Shown: piece by piece, positions 1 through 7,751 of the stretch
Layout: each line of letters begins with the position of its first letter
Position numbering within the stretch: position 1 is the stretch's first letter
Origin: Chondrus crispus
Lineage: Eukaryota > Rhodophyta > Florideophyceae > Gigartinales > Gigartinaceae
Assembly: GCF_000350225.1 (NCBI RefSeq)
Contig: NW_005179112.1
Span: 30,251 to 94,250 of the forward strand
DNA: 64,000 bases
Direction of reading: 5' to 3'
Program-made: the position numbers and the translations under genes
Notes under the pieces: model-generated
What the model saw: only the letters and a program-made list of their open reading frames with translations
Databases searched by the model: none
What the model was told of the DNA's origin: nothing

Positions 1-11
1 AAGATACGACA

Positions 12-638
12 CACAATCCGTTCAAGTTGAGGGACATAAGCGATGCGGAATGCGATGCGCACTGGACCGTCCCAATGTGGCTCTGTGATCCAAAACTGGA
101 TCGCTTTAGGTACGCTCGGTTGGCTGATAGTAATTACAGCCACTCGCTATTCTCCTGGGAGTTTCACCCCTATACATAGTAGCGTGTACAGAGACGCGTA
201 CGCACCTCTCAACAAATAACCATATTCTCAGACTGATGTCTATCCGACCGATGTTATCAGAAGAGGTCTCTATCCAACATTTCTATTTTCGTGACTTGCA
301 CTTTTTCGACAAGAAGGAAAGGATATCATCGCTACAACAAATAACTTTTGCGTTAGGATAACGAAGAGGTTGGTGACGACTACATGCTCTTCATGTCCGT
401 TTTTATAAACGAATGGAAAACAAGCCTTTTTAGGGCACCTGGAAACAGTGTATGTACTATAGCTCTGAAACGAAAACAACGGATCAGAATAGCAACCTGG
501 TGTTTGATATGCAAAACATTTTCAGTCTTCAGTGCATTCGAAACAGTTATCCAAGTGCTCTGTATGATGTTTTTACGGAGGACAAGTACGGAAGGAGATG
601 CCGCCCATAAAGACTTCCTAAATTTGTAGTTCAATGTA
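12..638. repeat. Left-flank repeat block, copy 1
   Basis: This stretch is nearly identical to 35985-36589. In both places it lies directly left of a pogo-like terminus, so the duplicated unit is larger than the transposon itself. I recognise no protein in it; the short frames on both strands look like chance. It could be the outer part of a longer non-autonomous element or a segmental duplication. Only about 11 bases precede it, so its true left edge may lie outside the window. Confidence 0.7.
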
Positions 639-1312
639 CAGGGTGGGGACGCGCAATAGTGCCGCTTTCATTATTGCCACCCTCGAATTAGCGCCGCAAA
701 ATCCGGCAGACACAAATTCTGCCACGTGTCATGCACAACGTCGTCATCGCCCACTCCTTATGCGCCTCAGCTCAATTGGTGATGGCACCTCACTCAAAGA
801 CCCTAACATGATTCCTGAAAAGATCGCCAAAGCGAAGCGTACGCGCCTTACGATTGCACAGAAAGTCGAGGTTGGGCATCTGCTGCAGGTCGGAAGTTGG
901 TCGAAATGAAACAGAAATTGATAAATCTATGGTGGATGGTATAGTAGGGTGTCTCTCCCGACTGAGCCTGGTGCCAGAAGACGGCCTTGCAGAAACTGCA
1001 GAATTCTGCAGGAAAGATGTGGAGGAATGGATTGAGATCGAGGCTAATGAGCTTGTGGCAGAAGCTTCTATTAGTGATGCTTGCGATTCAATACATTATG
1101 GTGGAGAGCTACAGAATCAGTCTGCCAGTGATGCTATGATGGATGATTGTGTGGTAGAAGACGAGTGTGAAGTTACGGAGAGGCAGGCCGTAGCGAGTGC
1201 TGTAGTGTTAGCAAGGTTGTTTGGGTTTTTGGAGAGTCTGGGTGTGGAGTGCGATGTGAGCAATGCCTTATCGCACTTGAGGTCCGCAAAACGAGCTTTT
1301 CTAGAAGCTAGG
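639..1312 (+). mobile_element. Pogo/Tigger-like non-autonomous DNA transposon, copy 1, left part
   Basis: The element starts with CAGGGTGGGG preceded by TA, and the first 27 bases pair imperfectly with the terminus at 28217-28252. Inside are two transposase remnants. The first, around 810-905, encodes the start of a CENP-B/psq-type helix-turn-helix (TRLTIAQKVEVGHLLQVG). The second, around 1015-1312, encodes an acidic C-terminal region ending in SNALSHLRSAKRAFLEAR. The catalytic DDE core is absent. Compared with copy 2 (36590-37430), the two copies lost different internal segments, so they are separate deletion derivatives. The right part of this copy is at 28095-28252; LTR element A lies between. 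Confidence 0.6.
1308..1312. other. Target site duplication of element A (left)
   Basis: CTAGG here is repeated at 28090-28094 on the other side of element A. The uninterrupted second transposon copy has a single CTAGG (about 37273-37277) at the matching position. Confidence 0.85.
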
Positions 1313-1623
1313 TGTTGCCAGCTAAAAAGGGGGGCTGCGCGCGTACGGGAGAGAGAAAAGCGAGATGTTTATTTCAAGAGGGGGGGTCCGTCCCGGTGTC
1401 GTTGTTGTTCTCTCCCAATGTGGTGTGTCGGGGCGCGCCCCTTTCTCTTATAGAGGGGCCGCCATCATCTTCCACTCCACAGGACCGCCGCCCTTCAAAG
1501 GGAGATTGTCCACGTGTACACCTGGCGTACACGCGAACCAACAAAATCACCTTTTTGAAGGCTTTGGTCCTGGGGACACTCCTGAGTACTGCACCCTGTA
1601 CAGTACCCCAAATCTCCCCCACA
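1313..1623 (-). repeat. Element A 3' LTR
   Basis: A 311-bp LTR, about 95% identical by eye to 27783-28089. Read on the minus strand it carries a TATAAGA-type box near its middle (plus-strand text cttatagagg). A purine-rich tract, the likely polypurine primer, abuts it at 1624-1645 on the minus strand. Confidence 0.9.
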
Positions 1624-2429
1624 CGACCCCCTCCCCAGCCCCACACCCGGGCAGGGGCAACATATATACTGACCGCTGGCCGCTCCTTTGCTCCTGGTGC
1701 TCGGCTTGAGTCAGGGAACCGGCGCTCGACCTTGACGATCCAATTGACACAATTTAGTGTCACCATCGACACCAATCCCCCAATCGCTCGACGTTGCCAC
1801 GTGTGTTCCTGGAGCCTCACTGTAAGTATTTTTCTCTAACCTTAATCCATTGTTCACACAACTTGAGTGCACGTACTAACTACTTTTTTTCATCACTACT
1901 GCACGAAGTTCGTTCATAGCGTGACGCAGATTCGGGCGTTTGCTTGCCATAGATACTTGACTTGATTGCTTGTGTGGCAGTACTCAGGTGAGGTTTTAGT
2001 CCTCGAGTCTGCCCCTTGCAAGCGGTCTCATTTGGCATGGAAACATGAATCAACTGTGCGTCACTCTGCATTCACCCGGCGCGGCGGCTGTCTTGGCCTC
2101 TTCGTCAACCGCAGCACTTCCGGCGTTGTTCTCGACGAAAGAAACATCACATGCACCTTCTTCTACGCAGGCTTCTCCAAGGGATTGTTCTCGGCCTCCG
2201 ACGGCATGCTGTCGTTCACATTTTCTCAGGAGATGAAACGGGTTATCCTGAGCATTCCGGTCCTGGGGTGCGATGTCGTACGCCGCCATAGGTATCTTCT
2301 TCGTCAGATGCAGTGGGTATTCATTCGAGCTGTCGTTTCTAATTTCTAAATGCATAAAAGGGGCCATACATCTTACGTAGTCTTGAGCAATAACACAATT
2401 ATATATTTTGCTACAATCTATATGCGTCT
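1624..2429. other. Element A 3' region with antisense promoter-like and intron-like signals
   Basis: About 800 bp between A's pol and its 3' LTR. On the plus strand, antisense to A, there is a TATATA at 1663-1668. A textbook intron layout follows: GTAAGT at 1822-1827, branch-like TACTAAC at 1874-1880, a T-run, and AG at 1907-1908. No long ATG-initiated frame follows. The frames of about 127 codons on both strands here are not convincing. The position matches where elements B, C and D carry antisense ORFs. Confidence 0.4.
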
Positions 2430-2532
2430 TCACTCCATGGTGTCCTTCTCACTTTTCCTTCCAGGATAGGGTACGAGTCGACGAGCATGAATAGGTTTCC
2501 TCGACATTCGGCCATGACACGACTCTAACACG

Positions 2533-3228
2533 TGTAGCATAAACACCCCCAGACGACTGGAGGTGTATGCGCAGTTCGACCTGTAGACCCCGGATCGGAG
2601 AAGGGGGAAGCGGGCCAACCAGCTACGGAACCGGGCTCGGGCCCGGGTAGCGGTGGTAGAGCGGGAGCGAGCAGGGACGCGCGTACGCACGAGCGGATCG
2701 ACGCCTCGACGCCCCGGAGCAGCACTGGGTGACGTACCAGTGCTGACGGGCGGAGGCGGTTCCGTGCTCGCTCGCGTGCTGCACGTCCACTCCGGCTCGG
2801 CTCCGACTAAACGCGCGCGAAGGGCGAAGGCGACGTTTGGAATAAGCTGGGTGGACTGACCTTGGCGGTCGGTTGAGGACAAGCCCGTGCTTGTCCCCCT
2901 CCGCCGTCGTCGGTCCGTTCCATATTTAATATACAAAACAATCTATCATAACACTACAGTACCGAGGTACTGTAGTAGACTACTGTAGTGCAGGTCGGCC
3001 TGCACTGTAATACTGTCAGCTATGTCGAGGCTGACAGTACACGTATTACTCGTGGTGCGTGCACGCTTCGTTCGCGGGCTGTACAGGTGTACACGTGTAT
3101 GACGTGTCCTTGTCCCGTGGTGTACACGTGGACACGCGTGGTTGTACTGTAGAGCTCGACGCTCTACAGTAGCTGATCTAGTTCTTGATCTAATCTAATT
3201 TAAAGCCCCAGGGGGGGGTTATACCACA
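2533..3228 (-). repeat. Element B 3' LTR
   Basis: A 696-bp LTR matching 22500-23196 at about 98% by eye. An AT-rich TATA-like stretch lies at about 2922-2940 (readable on either strand). The segment 2953-3170 is packed with short inverted repeats (separate entry). The inner edge abuts a G-run on the element's sense strand (3229-3245), the likely polypurine tract. Confidence 0.9.
2953..3170. repeat. Cluster of short perfect hairpins in the B LTR
   Basis: Several inverted repeats with 7-9 nt arms follow one another: CTACAGTAC/GTACTGTAG near 2953, GTGCAGG/CCTGCAC near 2988, ACTGTCAGC/GCTGACAGT near 3013 and CTGTAGAGC/GCTCTACAG near 3148. GTGTACACGTG-type palindromes lie between them. The same set recurs in the other LTR at about 22920-23145. 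The role is unknown; operator-like sites or RNA hairpins are both possible. Confidence 0.7.
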
Positions 3229-3245
3229 CGGCCCCCCCCTCAAGA
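3229..3245 (-). other. Polypurine tract of element B
   Basis: On the minus strand this reads TTGAGGGGGGGGCCG immediately before the 3' LTR, the normal position and composition for the plus-strand primer of LTR elements. Confidence 0.6.
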
Positions 3246-3280
3246 GTGAACGTCCGCGTTCACCCCCTTGGCTTGTAAAG

Positions 3281-4280
3281 ATGGGCGTGTCTGAGGGCTC
3301 CCCCCCTGGTCCGGAGGTGAGCGTGTCCCGTCCCGACCCCCTGTTCTTGCCATACTCAATCCGTTTTGACTTCCCGGGCGTGTGTGCGGGTTCTTTTTCC
3401 TTCGTCCCCAACCTCTCTGAGCCGCCTCACCTCTTCCCTCGTGTCGGCGCGTCTCACTTCCTACTGTCTCCCCTCCCTTTCGTGCTCCGTGCTCCGGTCG
3501 TGCTGTCGTTCGGCGACGAACGTCTCGGTGTCCGGGTCATGGTGTCTCCGTCCGAGGGTCGTGTTGCCCCCTCAGCGGGTCCTTCGTCGGCGTCGCTCGT
3601 CTCGAGTCCTCCGCTTCCGCCCCTTCCGTCGCATCCTGCGGGGGCTGCAGGGTCGTCCCCGCCTCCGTCGGCGGCCCTCGCGCTGTCCGCCGGCCCCGCT
3701 CCGAGTCGTCCCGTGACCGTCATGCGCCCCTGGGATACGTCTCAGCCCTTCCAAAGGACTCGCGGTTCGCGCGAGTCCACGTCATCCGTCGAGTTAATTC
3801 CTACGTCAAGCGCTACGCCGGTGGTCGTCGAGATCACCCCCGCTGGCACTCCGGTAGGGAAGGCCCTCGTCGCGCCCGTCCGAGCCCCTCGAGGCCCCGC
3901 GGATCCGTATGCCGCCCAGGGCGGCGGCCGCGGTCCCGACGATCGGGCGGTGGCGAATCAGGAGCTGGGTCCGTCCGGCGAGGAGACGGGTGACACTCCG
4001 CCGGAGTGGTTTGGGGTCCCGCTCGAGCGGTCGACCCCTCTGCCCCTCGACCGCCTCTGGTTCCCTTGGTGCCGGTACGCGCGGTCCGGCATCACCGTCG
4101 GGGAGCTGTTGTCCCGCGAGCGCCTCCGCCCCGACCTACTGCGCGTTCGCAAGGTGTACGAATCGGGGCGGGCGGGGGAGGCTTCCCTCGTACTGGGTCG
4201 GCTCTTGGCGGAAGGCGGCGGCACGGCGTATCAGATCCCCGCTGTCGTTGCCTCAGACCGCACGTTTTCGTACAGTCTGG
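3281..4280 (+). CDS. Antisense ORF in the 3' region of element B
   Basis: An open frame on the plus strand, opposite to B's gag and protease. Its ATG lies 53 nt inside B's 3' LTR and it reads inward for about 333 codons until element C begins. The first two thirds are Ser/Pro/Ala-rich and look disordered. The last 90 residues (from about PPEWFGVPLERS) look globular, with a WFPWCRYARSG stretch and an Arg-rich helix-like segment. I see no clear similarity to the antisense proteins of C and D, but orientation, distance to the LTR and direction are the same. High GC makes chance open frames likelier here, so its coding status is uncertain. Confidence 0.45.
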
Positions 4281-4472
4281 TGTAGTGCAATACCCGTCTC
4301 GGGTAGGGGGGAGGAAGGAAGTGAAAAAGGAAAAAAACTGGATACTGTAGTCCGGGGTTGGGGGACACGCGTGTGCGACGAAGCGCACGATTATTTTAAT
4401 TATTTCATTTTATTTACTAATTAGATCTAGAATCTGGAGCCGGGAGCTACTGTACTCGCCCCGGCGGGGCTC

Positions 4473-4479
4473 TATATAA
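4473..4479 (+). promoter_or_regulatory. TATA box in C 5' LTR
   Basis: TATATAA follows a GC-rich stretch. It recurs at 18345-18351 in the other LTR and is the likely core promoter for the genomic RNA. Confidence 0.6.
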
Positions 4480-4503
4480 CTTAGCCCTTTGACCGAACAA
4501 GTC

Positions 4504-4509
4504 AATAAA
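4504..4509 (+). promoter_or_regulatory. AATAAA polyadenylation signal in C LTR
   Basis: AATAAA lies 25 nt after the TATA box and recurs at 18376-18381. A signal this close to the promoter suggests either a very short or a folded R region, or that the signal acts only in the 3' copy. Confidence 0.4.
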
Positions 4510-4680
4510 CCAACCCGAGTTGCCGGAGTTGAATGTCGCCTTGGTCGAAGTCCGTCTCTACCAAGACGCTCCCTTTTACCTAAGCCTACGGCATCCTCTA
4601 TAGCTCGGGGTTCCCTTTTCTCTTTCCTTTATTTCCCTATTCTTTCTATCTCTAATTCTACCTATTTTTCCCTTATCTTG

Positions 4681-4994
4681 TGTTGGTGCCATCGGCCTCG
4701 GTTGCGACCGAACCGGTGAAGGTGTTTCGAGCCATCGGGCGACACAGTTGACGTAGCGCTGCTACTGTGACCCATTTTCCGACGGAGACCGTTGCAACGA
4801 CGTCTCCCTCGAAGGGCTCCGTCGTAGTACGAGCCAGTGTTGGTACCATCGGGGTCGGTTGCGACCGAACCGGTGTAGATGTTTCGAGCCATCGGGCGGC
4901 ACGGTTGACGTAGCGCTGCTACTTTCATTTCATCCCGTCGGGCTGCGTTGCGACGCCCCCGTCGAAGGCCTTGTCGCGTTACAAGGTGTCGAAG
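4681..4994 (+). repeat. Tandem repeat of about 157 bp in C LTR
   Basis: Two diverged copies share TGTTGGT[GA]CCATCGG, GGTTGCGACCGAACCGGTG, TTTCGAGCCATCGGGCG and TTGACGTAGCGCTGCTACT in the same order. The second LTR has the same pair starting at 18555, so the duplication predates this insertion. Confidence 0.75.
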
Positions 4995-5305
4995 AAGCTC
5001 AACGAGCATTGGCCTTACAACCCAGTGGAACCGGGGTACCTACGTACGCGCCCCACTCCACACTCGTCGAGCAGATCTCTTCGCAAGTCTCTACCACACC
5101 GATCCCGGGCCGGGCTATTTCTCTGTGCCCCCCCCCATCAGGGATCCGAGCTACTACGAGTCGCAAGCTCGTTTAAACGGAGAAGGGAGAGTCGGACACT
5201 CCGTAGCGCTGTGCCATCGGCAGTTCTTCTTTTTGTTGCTGTTGTTGTTTTTGCTGGACCATCGGACCGCGGTCTCTGCCCGACAGGCGCATTGCACTAC
5301 AAAAG

Positions 5306-5323
5306 CGGTCTCCCGACCTAGAA
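5306..5323 (+). other. Primer-binding site of element C
   Basis: CGGTCTCCCGACCTAGAA follows the 5' LTR by four bases. Element B has TGGTCTCCCGACCTAGAA just after its own 5' LTR (22481-22498, minus). The shared sequence implies the same primer tRNA, although C's first base is C rather than the usual T. Confidence 0.55.
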
Positions 5324-5621
5324 TTTTTGTCGACGACAGTCTCGGTCTGGAGACACTGTACAAAAGTGGTTTGGGTAACGGACTCTTTTTTTATTTTCTT
5401 TTGTTTGTAACTTTTTTTGCTGCGTAGGTCCGCTCGTACGAGCGATGTGAACAAGCGCACCCGGGGACGTCGGTCCTGGGGCGAGCAGAGCCGGATCGGC
5501 ACGAGCGTCGAGGATCCCGAGGGGTCCTGGCACCCGGAGCCAGGCCAATACGGCCACGGATCCCGGAGATCAAGAATCCCCTACGTGGATAGCCGCCGAC
5601 AAGACTGACCTCGACGAGAAG

Positions 5622-6548
5622 TTGGAGAAGATGAGCAGCGAAATTCGCGAAGAAGCGAAGAAAAATCGCGAGGCTGAATTAGCCCTCGTCCGGAAGCAAC
5701 TAGAGTTGCAAGCATCCGAGTTCCACACCGTTTTGGGAGAGCTGTCGGCTCAAGTGGATCTCGTCGAGAAGGAGGGAGGAGATGCGACCAACGGTCTGGA
5801 GCCGGAGGTCCTAGCCTCGTTGAAAATTTCGGTCAAGGACGCGAGGCGCGACGCGAATCAAGCCTTGGAGTCCTTAGGAAAATTTAGAACAAGCATCGAT
5901 GACCGATTCGATCGCGCCGCGCAACGTCTCAAGGACCTCGAGCAGGCCGCGGATCAAGCTCCGCAAGGATCGGACGACGAGCCGCTCCCTTCGGGTAGAG
6001 AGGGCGACCGTCGGTCGAAGAAGGACAAGCCCGCTCGGCAGCGGAGTTCTAAGTCGAAGCCCTCGAAGAAGGACAAGCGACGTGCAAGCAAGGGTCACTG
6101 TAGTGACGATCCGCAGACCTGCGACTCACAGTCGGAGTCGCTTGGTCCCTCTGAAGATGGTAACGGCGGTTCGTCGAACCATTCGGGCGATTCCGAACGC
6201 CGTTCAGAAGAAGGAAACGGAATTTCGTCAAGCAAGAAAATTTCCTCCAGACGAGGCGGAGTCACTTCGTCCGCCTCGCGGAGAGACAAGGACGCGGAGC
6301 CCGAAGATGTCGCAACGCGGCGCGGGCCGCGATGGGAGGAGTTGGAGGAGCTGAATCCGACCAACTACCTCTTCAAGAAGTTACTTTCGTACCGAACGTA
6401 CCGCTTGCGGAACCCGCAGACATATTTGTCAAGTTCCCGGCGGACCGCCGTGCGAAAAATTAGGAGAGATATTCCGCCTAAGGTGAAGAAGGACAACACG
6501 TTCACAGGAGAGGACGGGGTCCTTGTGTTCGATTTTTGGCAAAATTAG
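5622..6548 (+). CDS. gag: Element C gag, N-terminal frame
   Basis: A frame of about 300 residues; an ATG lies at 5631. It starts with a charged helix (SSEIREEAKKNREAELALVR) that looks like a coiled coil, then a Lys/Ser/Arg-rich low-complexity region. It ends near a block (LNPTNYLFKKLLSYRTYRL) that resembles the entry to the capsid domain. In Ty3 elements gag forms the particle shell. The leader before it (5382-5427) is a T-rich tract ending in an acceptor-like TAG. Confidence 0.7.
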   Translation: MEKMSSEIREEAKKNREAELALVRKQLELQASEFHTVLGELSAQVDLVEKEGGDATNGLEPEVLASLKISVKDARRDANQALESLGKFRTSIDDRFDRAAQRLKDLEQAADQAPQGSDDEPLPSGREGDRRSKKDKPARQRSSKSKPSKKDKRRASKGHCSDDPQTCDSQSESLGPSEDGNGGSSNHSGDSERRSEEGNGISSSKKISSRRGGVTSSASRRDKDAEPEDVATRRGPRWEELEELNPTNYLFKKLLSYRTYRLRNPQTYLSSSRRTAVRKIRRDIPPKVKKDNTFTGEDGVLVFDFWQN

Positions 6549-6620
6549 TTCAAGAGTTCGATACTCAAGAAATGAACGAGGGGCAAGCGATCCGCTTGTT
6601 GCCCGGAATTTTTAAGCGGC

Positions 6621-7751
6621 ATGGCCTTGAGACAGTACACTTCGGTGTCTCAGACGGCCGGGGCCCATCACGGAAAGATATCCGTTTGGCCAGAGGCCGT
6701 ACAGTGGTTGCTGAGGAGTTTCGCAACCGACGAGGCGATCCGTCAAGCCGTGCTCGCATTGCGAGAAGTTCAGCAAAGACCGTCTGAAGACGAGATGGAA
6801 TTTTATATCCGTCTGACGGACGCAAGCAACCGATGTGGAAACGTATATTCGATGGAAGAACAGATGACGATGTTTATTGAAGGACTCGATTCGAGTATCA
6901 AGCCGATGGTATCTCAATACCGGCAAGACAATCGGGACGTTTCATTTTTGAGACTAGTGAATTACGCGAAGGCGCATGGCTCGGCGAGCCGCGCTAAGGA
7001 CAAGAAGATCAAGAAGGTCACGATTCAGACGCCGTCGACGTTCAGGGCGGGGAAGAAGCCGAGGGCTTCTTATCCCGGTCGCAAAAGTCACGCCGCAGTC
7101 CATTTAGCCGAGTCCATGTCCGCGTCAGATGAGCGCGGTGCGCATGGAAGTAGCGAAAATCACTACGAAGGAGCGTTAGTAGCCAAAGGCGAGTTCATTG
7201 AGCCATCGGAGGGCTACGGACACGAGGACTACGGGGACAGCGGGTCGTCAACTTTACCGACGCCCGCATACACGACGGAGTCGTTTTCAGAGCCCACGGA
7301 TCCCGTGATGATGTTTCGGGGGCGCGGCCACACGCCGGCGCCACGCATTCCGATGAAAGACAAGGGTACGACGTTTCGAAGGCCAGGCTGGATGGGAAGG
7401 CCGCAACGCCAAGGAAGGCCGCCGGCCCGTGGAGGACCTAGGACGCCGTATCCCGTCAAGACGCACGGCCTGGTGTGCTATCATTGCTATGAAAAGGGGC
7501 ACGCCGCGCCAACGTGCATTCTTTCCCTCCGGGAAATGCACCGAGTTTTGGAAAATTACGAGGCGTTGTCTCCGATGGAGAGGTTAGGGACACCATCGAC
7601 GAGTTACCTGAAGGTCAAGAATTGGTTCGATTGGCAGACGGCGAGCACGCCGAGTGCTTCAACGCCGAGGTCGAACCAACCCTTCAGAGGGCCCACCGCG
7701 GGGCCCGCGCCGTCGGATGTGAGAAGGATCCCGCAACGGCAGGAAAACTAG
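6621..7751 (+). CDS. gag: Element C gag, capsid and zinc-knuckle frame
   Basis: The first third carries the retrotransposon gag pattern (WLLRSFATDEAIRQAVLAL, then EDEMEFYIRLTDASNRCG and EQMTMFIEGLDSSIKPMV). A basic linker follows, then a CCHC knuckle CYHCYEKGHAAPTC near residue 285. The pol frame begins inside its 3' end in the -1 frame (overlap 7514-7751), the arrangement expected for family-typical frameshift expression of pol. It belongs to the nearly whole element C. Confidence 0.82.
   Translation: MALRQYTSVSQTAGAHHGKISVWPEAVQWLLRSFATDEAIRQAVLALREVQQRPSEDEMEFYIRLTDASNRCGNVYSMEEQMTMFIEGLDSSIKPMVSQYRQDNRDVSFLRLVNYAKAHGSASRAKDKKIKKVTIQTPSTFRAGKKPRASYPGRKSHAAVHLAESMSASDERGAHGSSENHYEGALVAKGEFIEPSEGYGHEDYGDSGSSTLPTPAYTTESFSEPTDPVMMFRGRGHTPAPRIPMKDKGTTFRRPGWMGRPQRQGRPPARGGPRTPYPVKTHGLVCYHCYEKGHAAPTCILSLREMHRVLENYEALSPMERLGTPSTSYLKVKNWFDWQTASTPSASTPRSNQPFRGPTAGPAPSDVRRIPQRQEN

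Larger units (their letters stand above)
4281..5301 (+). repeat. Element C 5' LTR
   Basis: A 1021-bp LTR, about 98.7% identical by eye to 18155-19173. It contains a TATA box and a polyadenylation signal (separate entries). It also holds two degenerate tandem copies of a unit of about 157 bp starting at 4681 and 4838, each beginning TGTTGGT[GA]CCATCGG. Confidence 0.93.

Noticed and set aside
1966-2433. Frames of about 127 codons on both strands in A's 3' region
   Set aside because: They overlap each other, start at non-ATG codons and show no recognisable protein features.
2430-2936. Minus-strand frame of 168 codons
   Set aside because: It is a chance continuation from B's LTR into the last part of A's pol across the insertion joint, not a gene.
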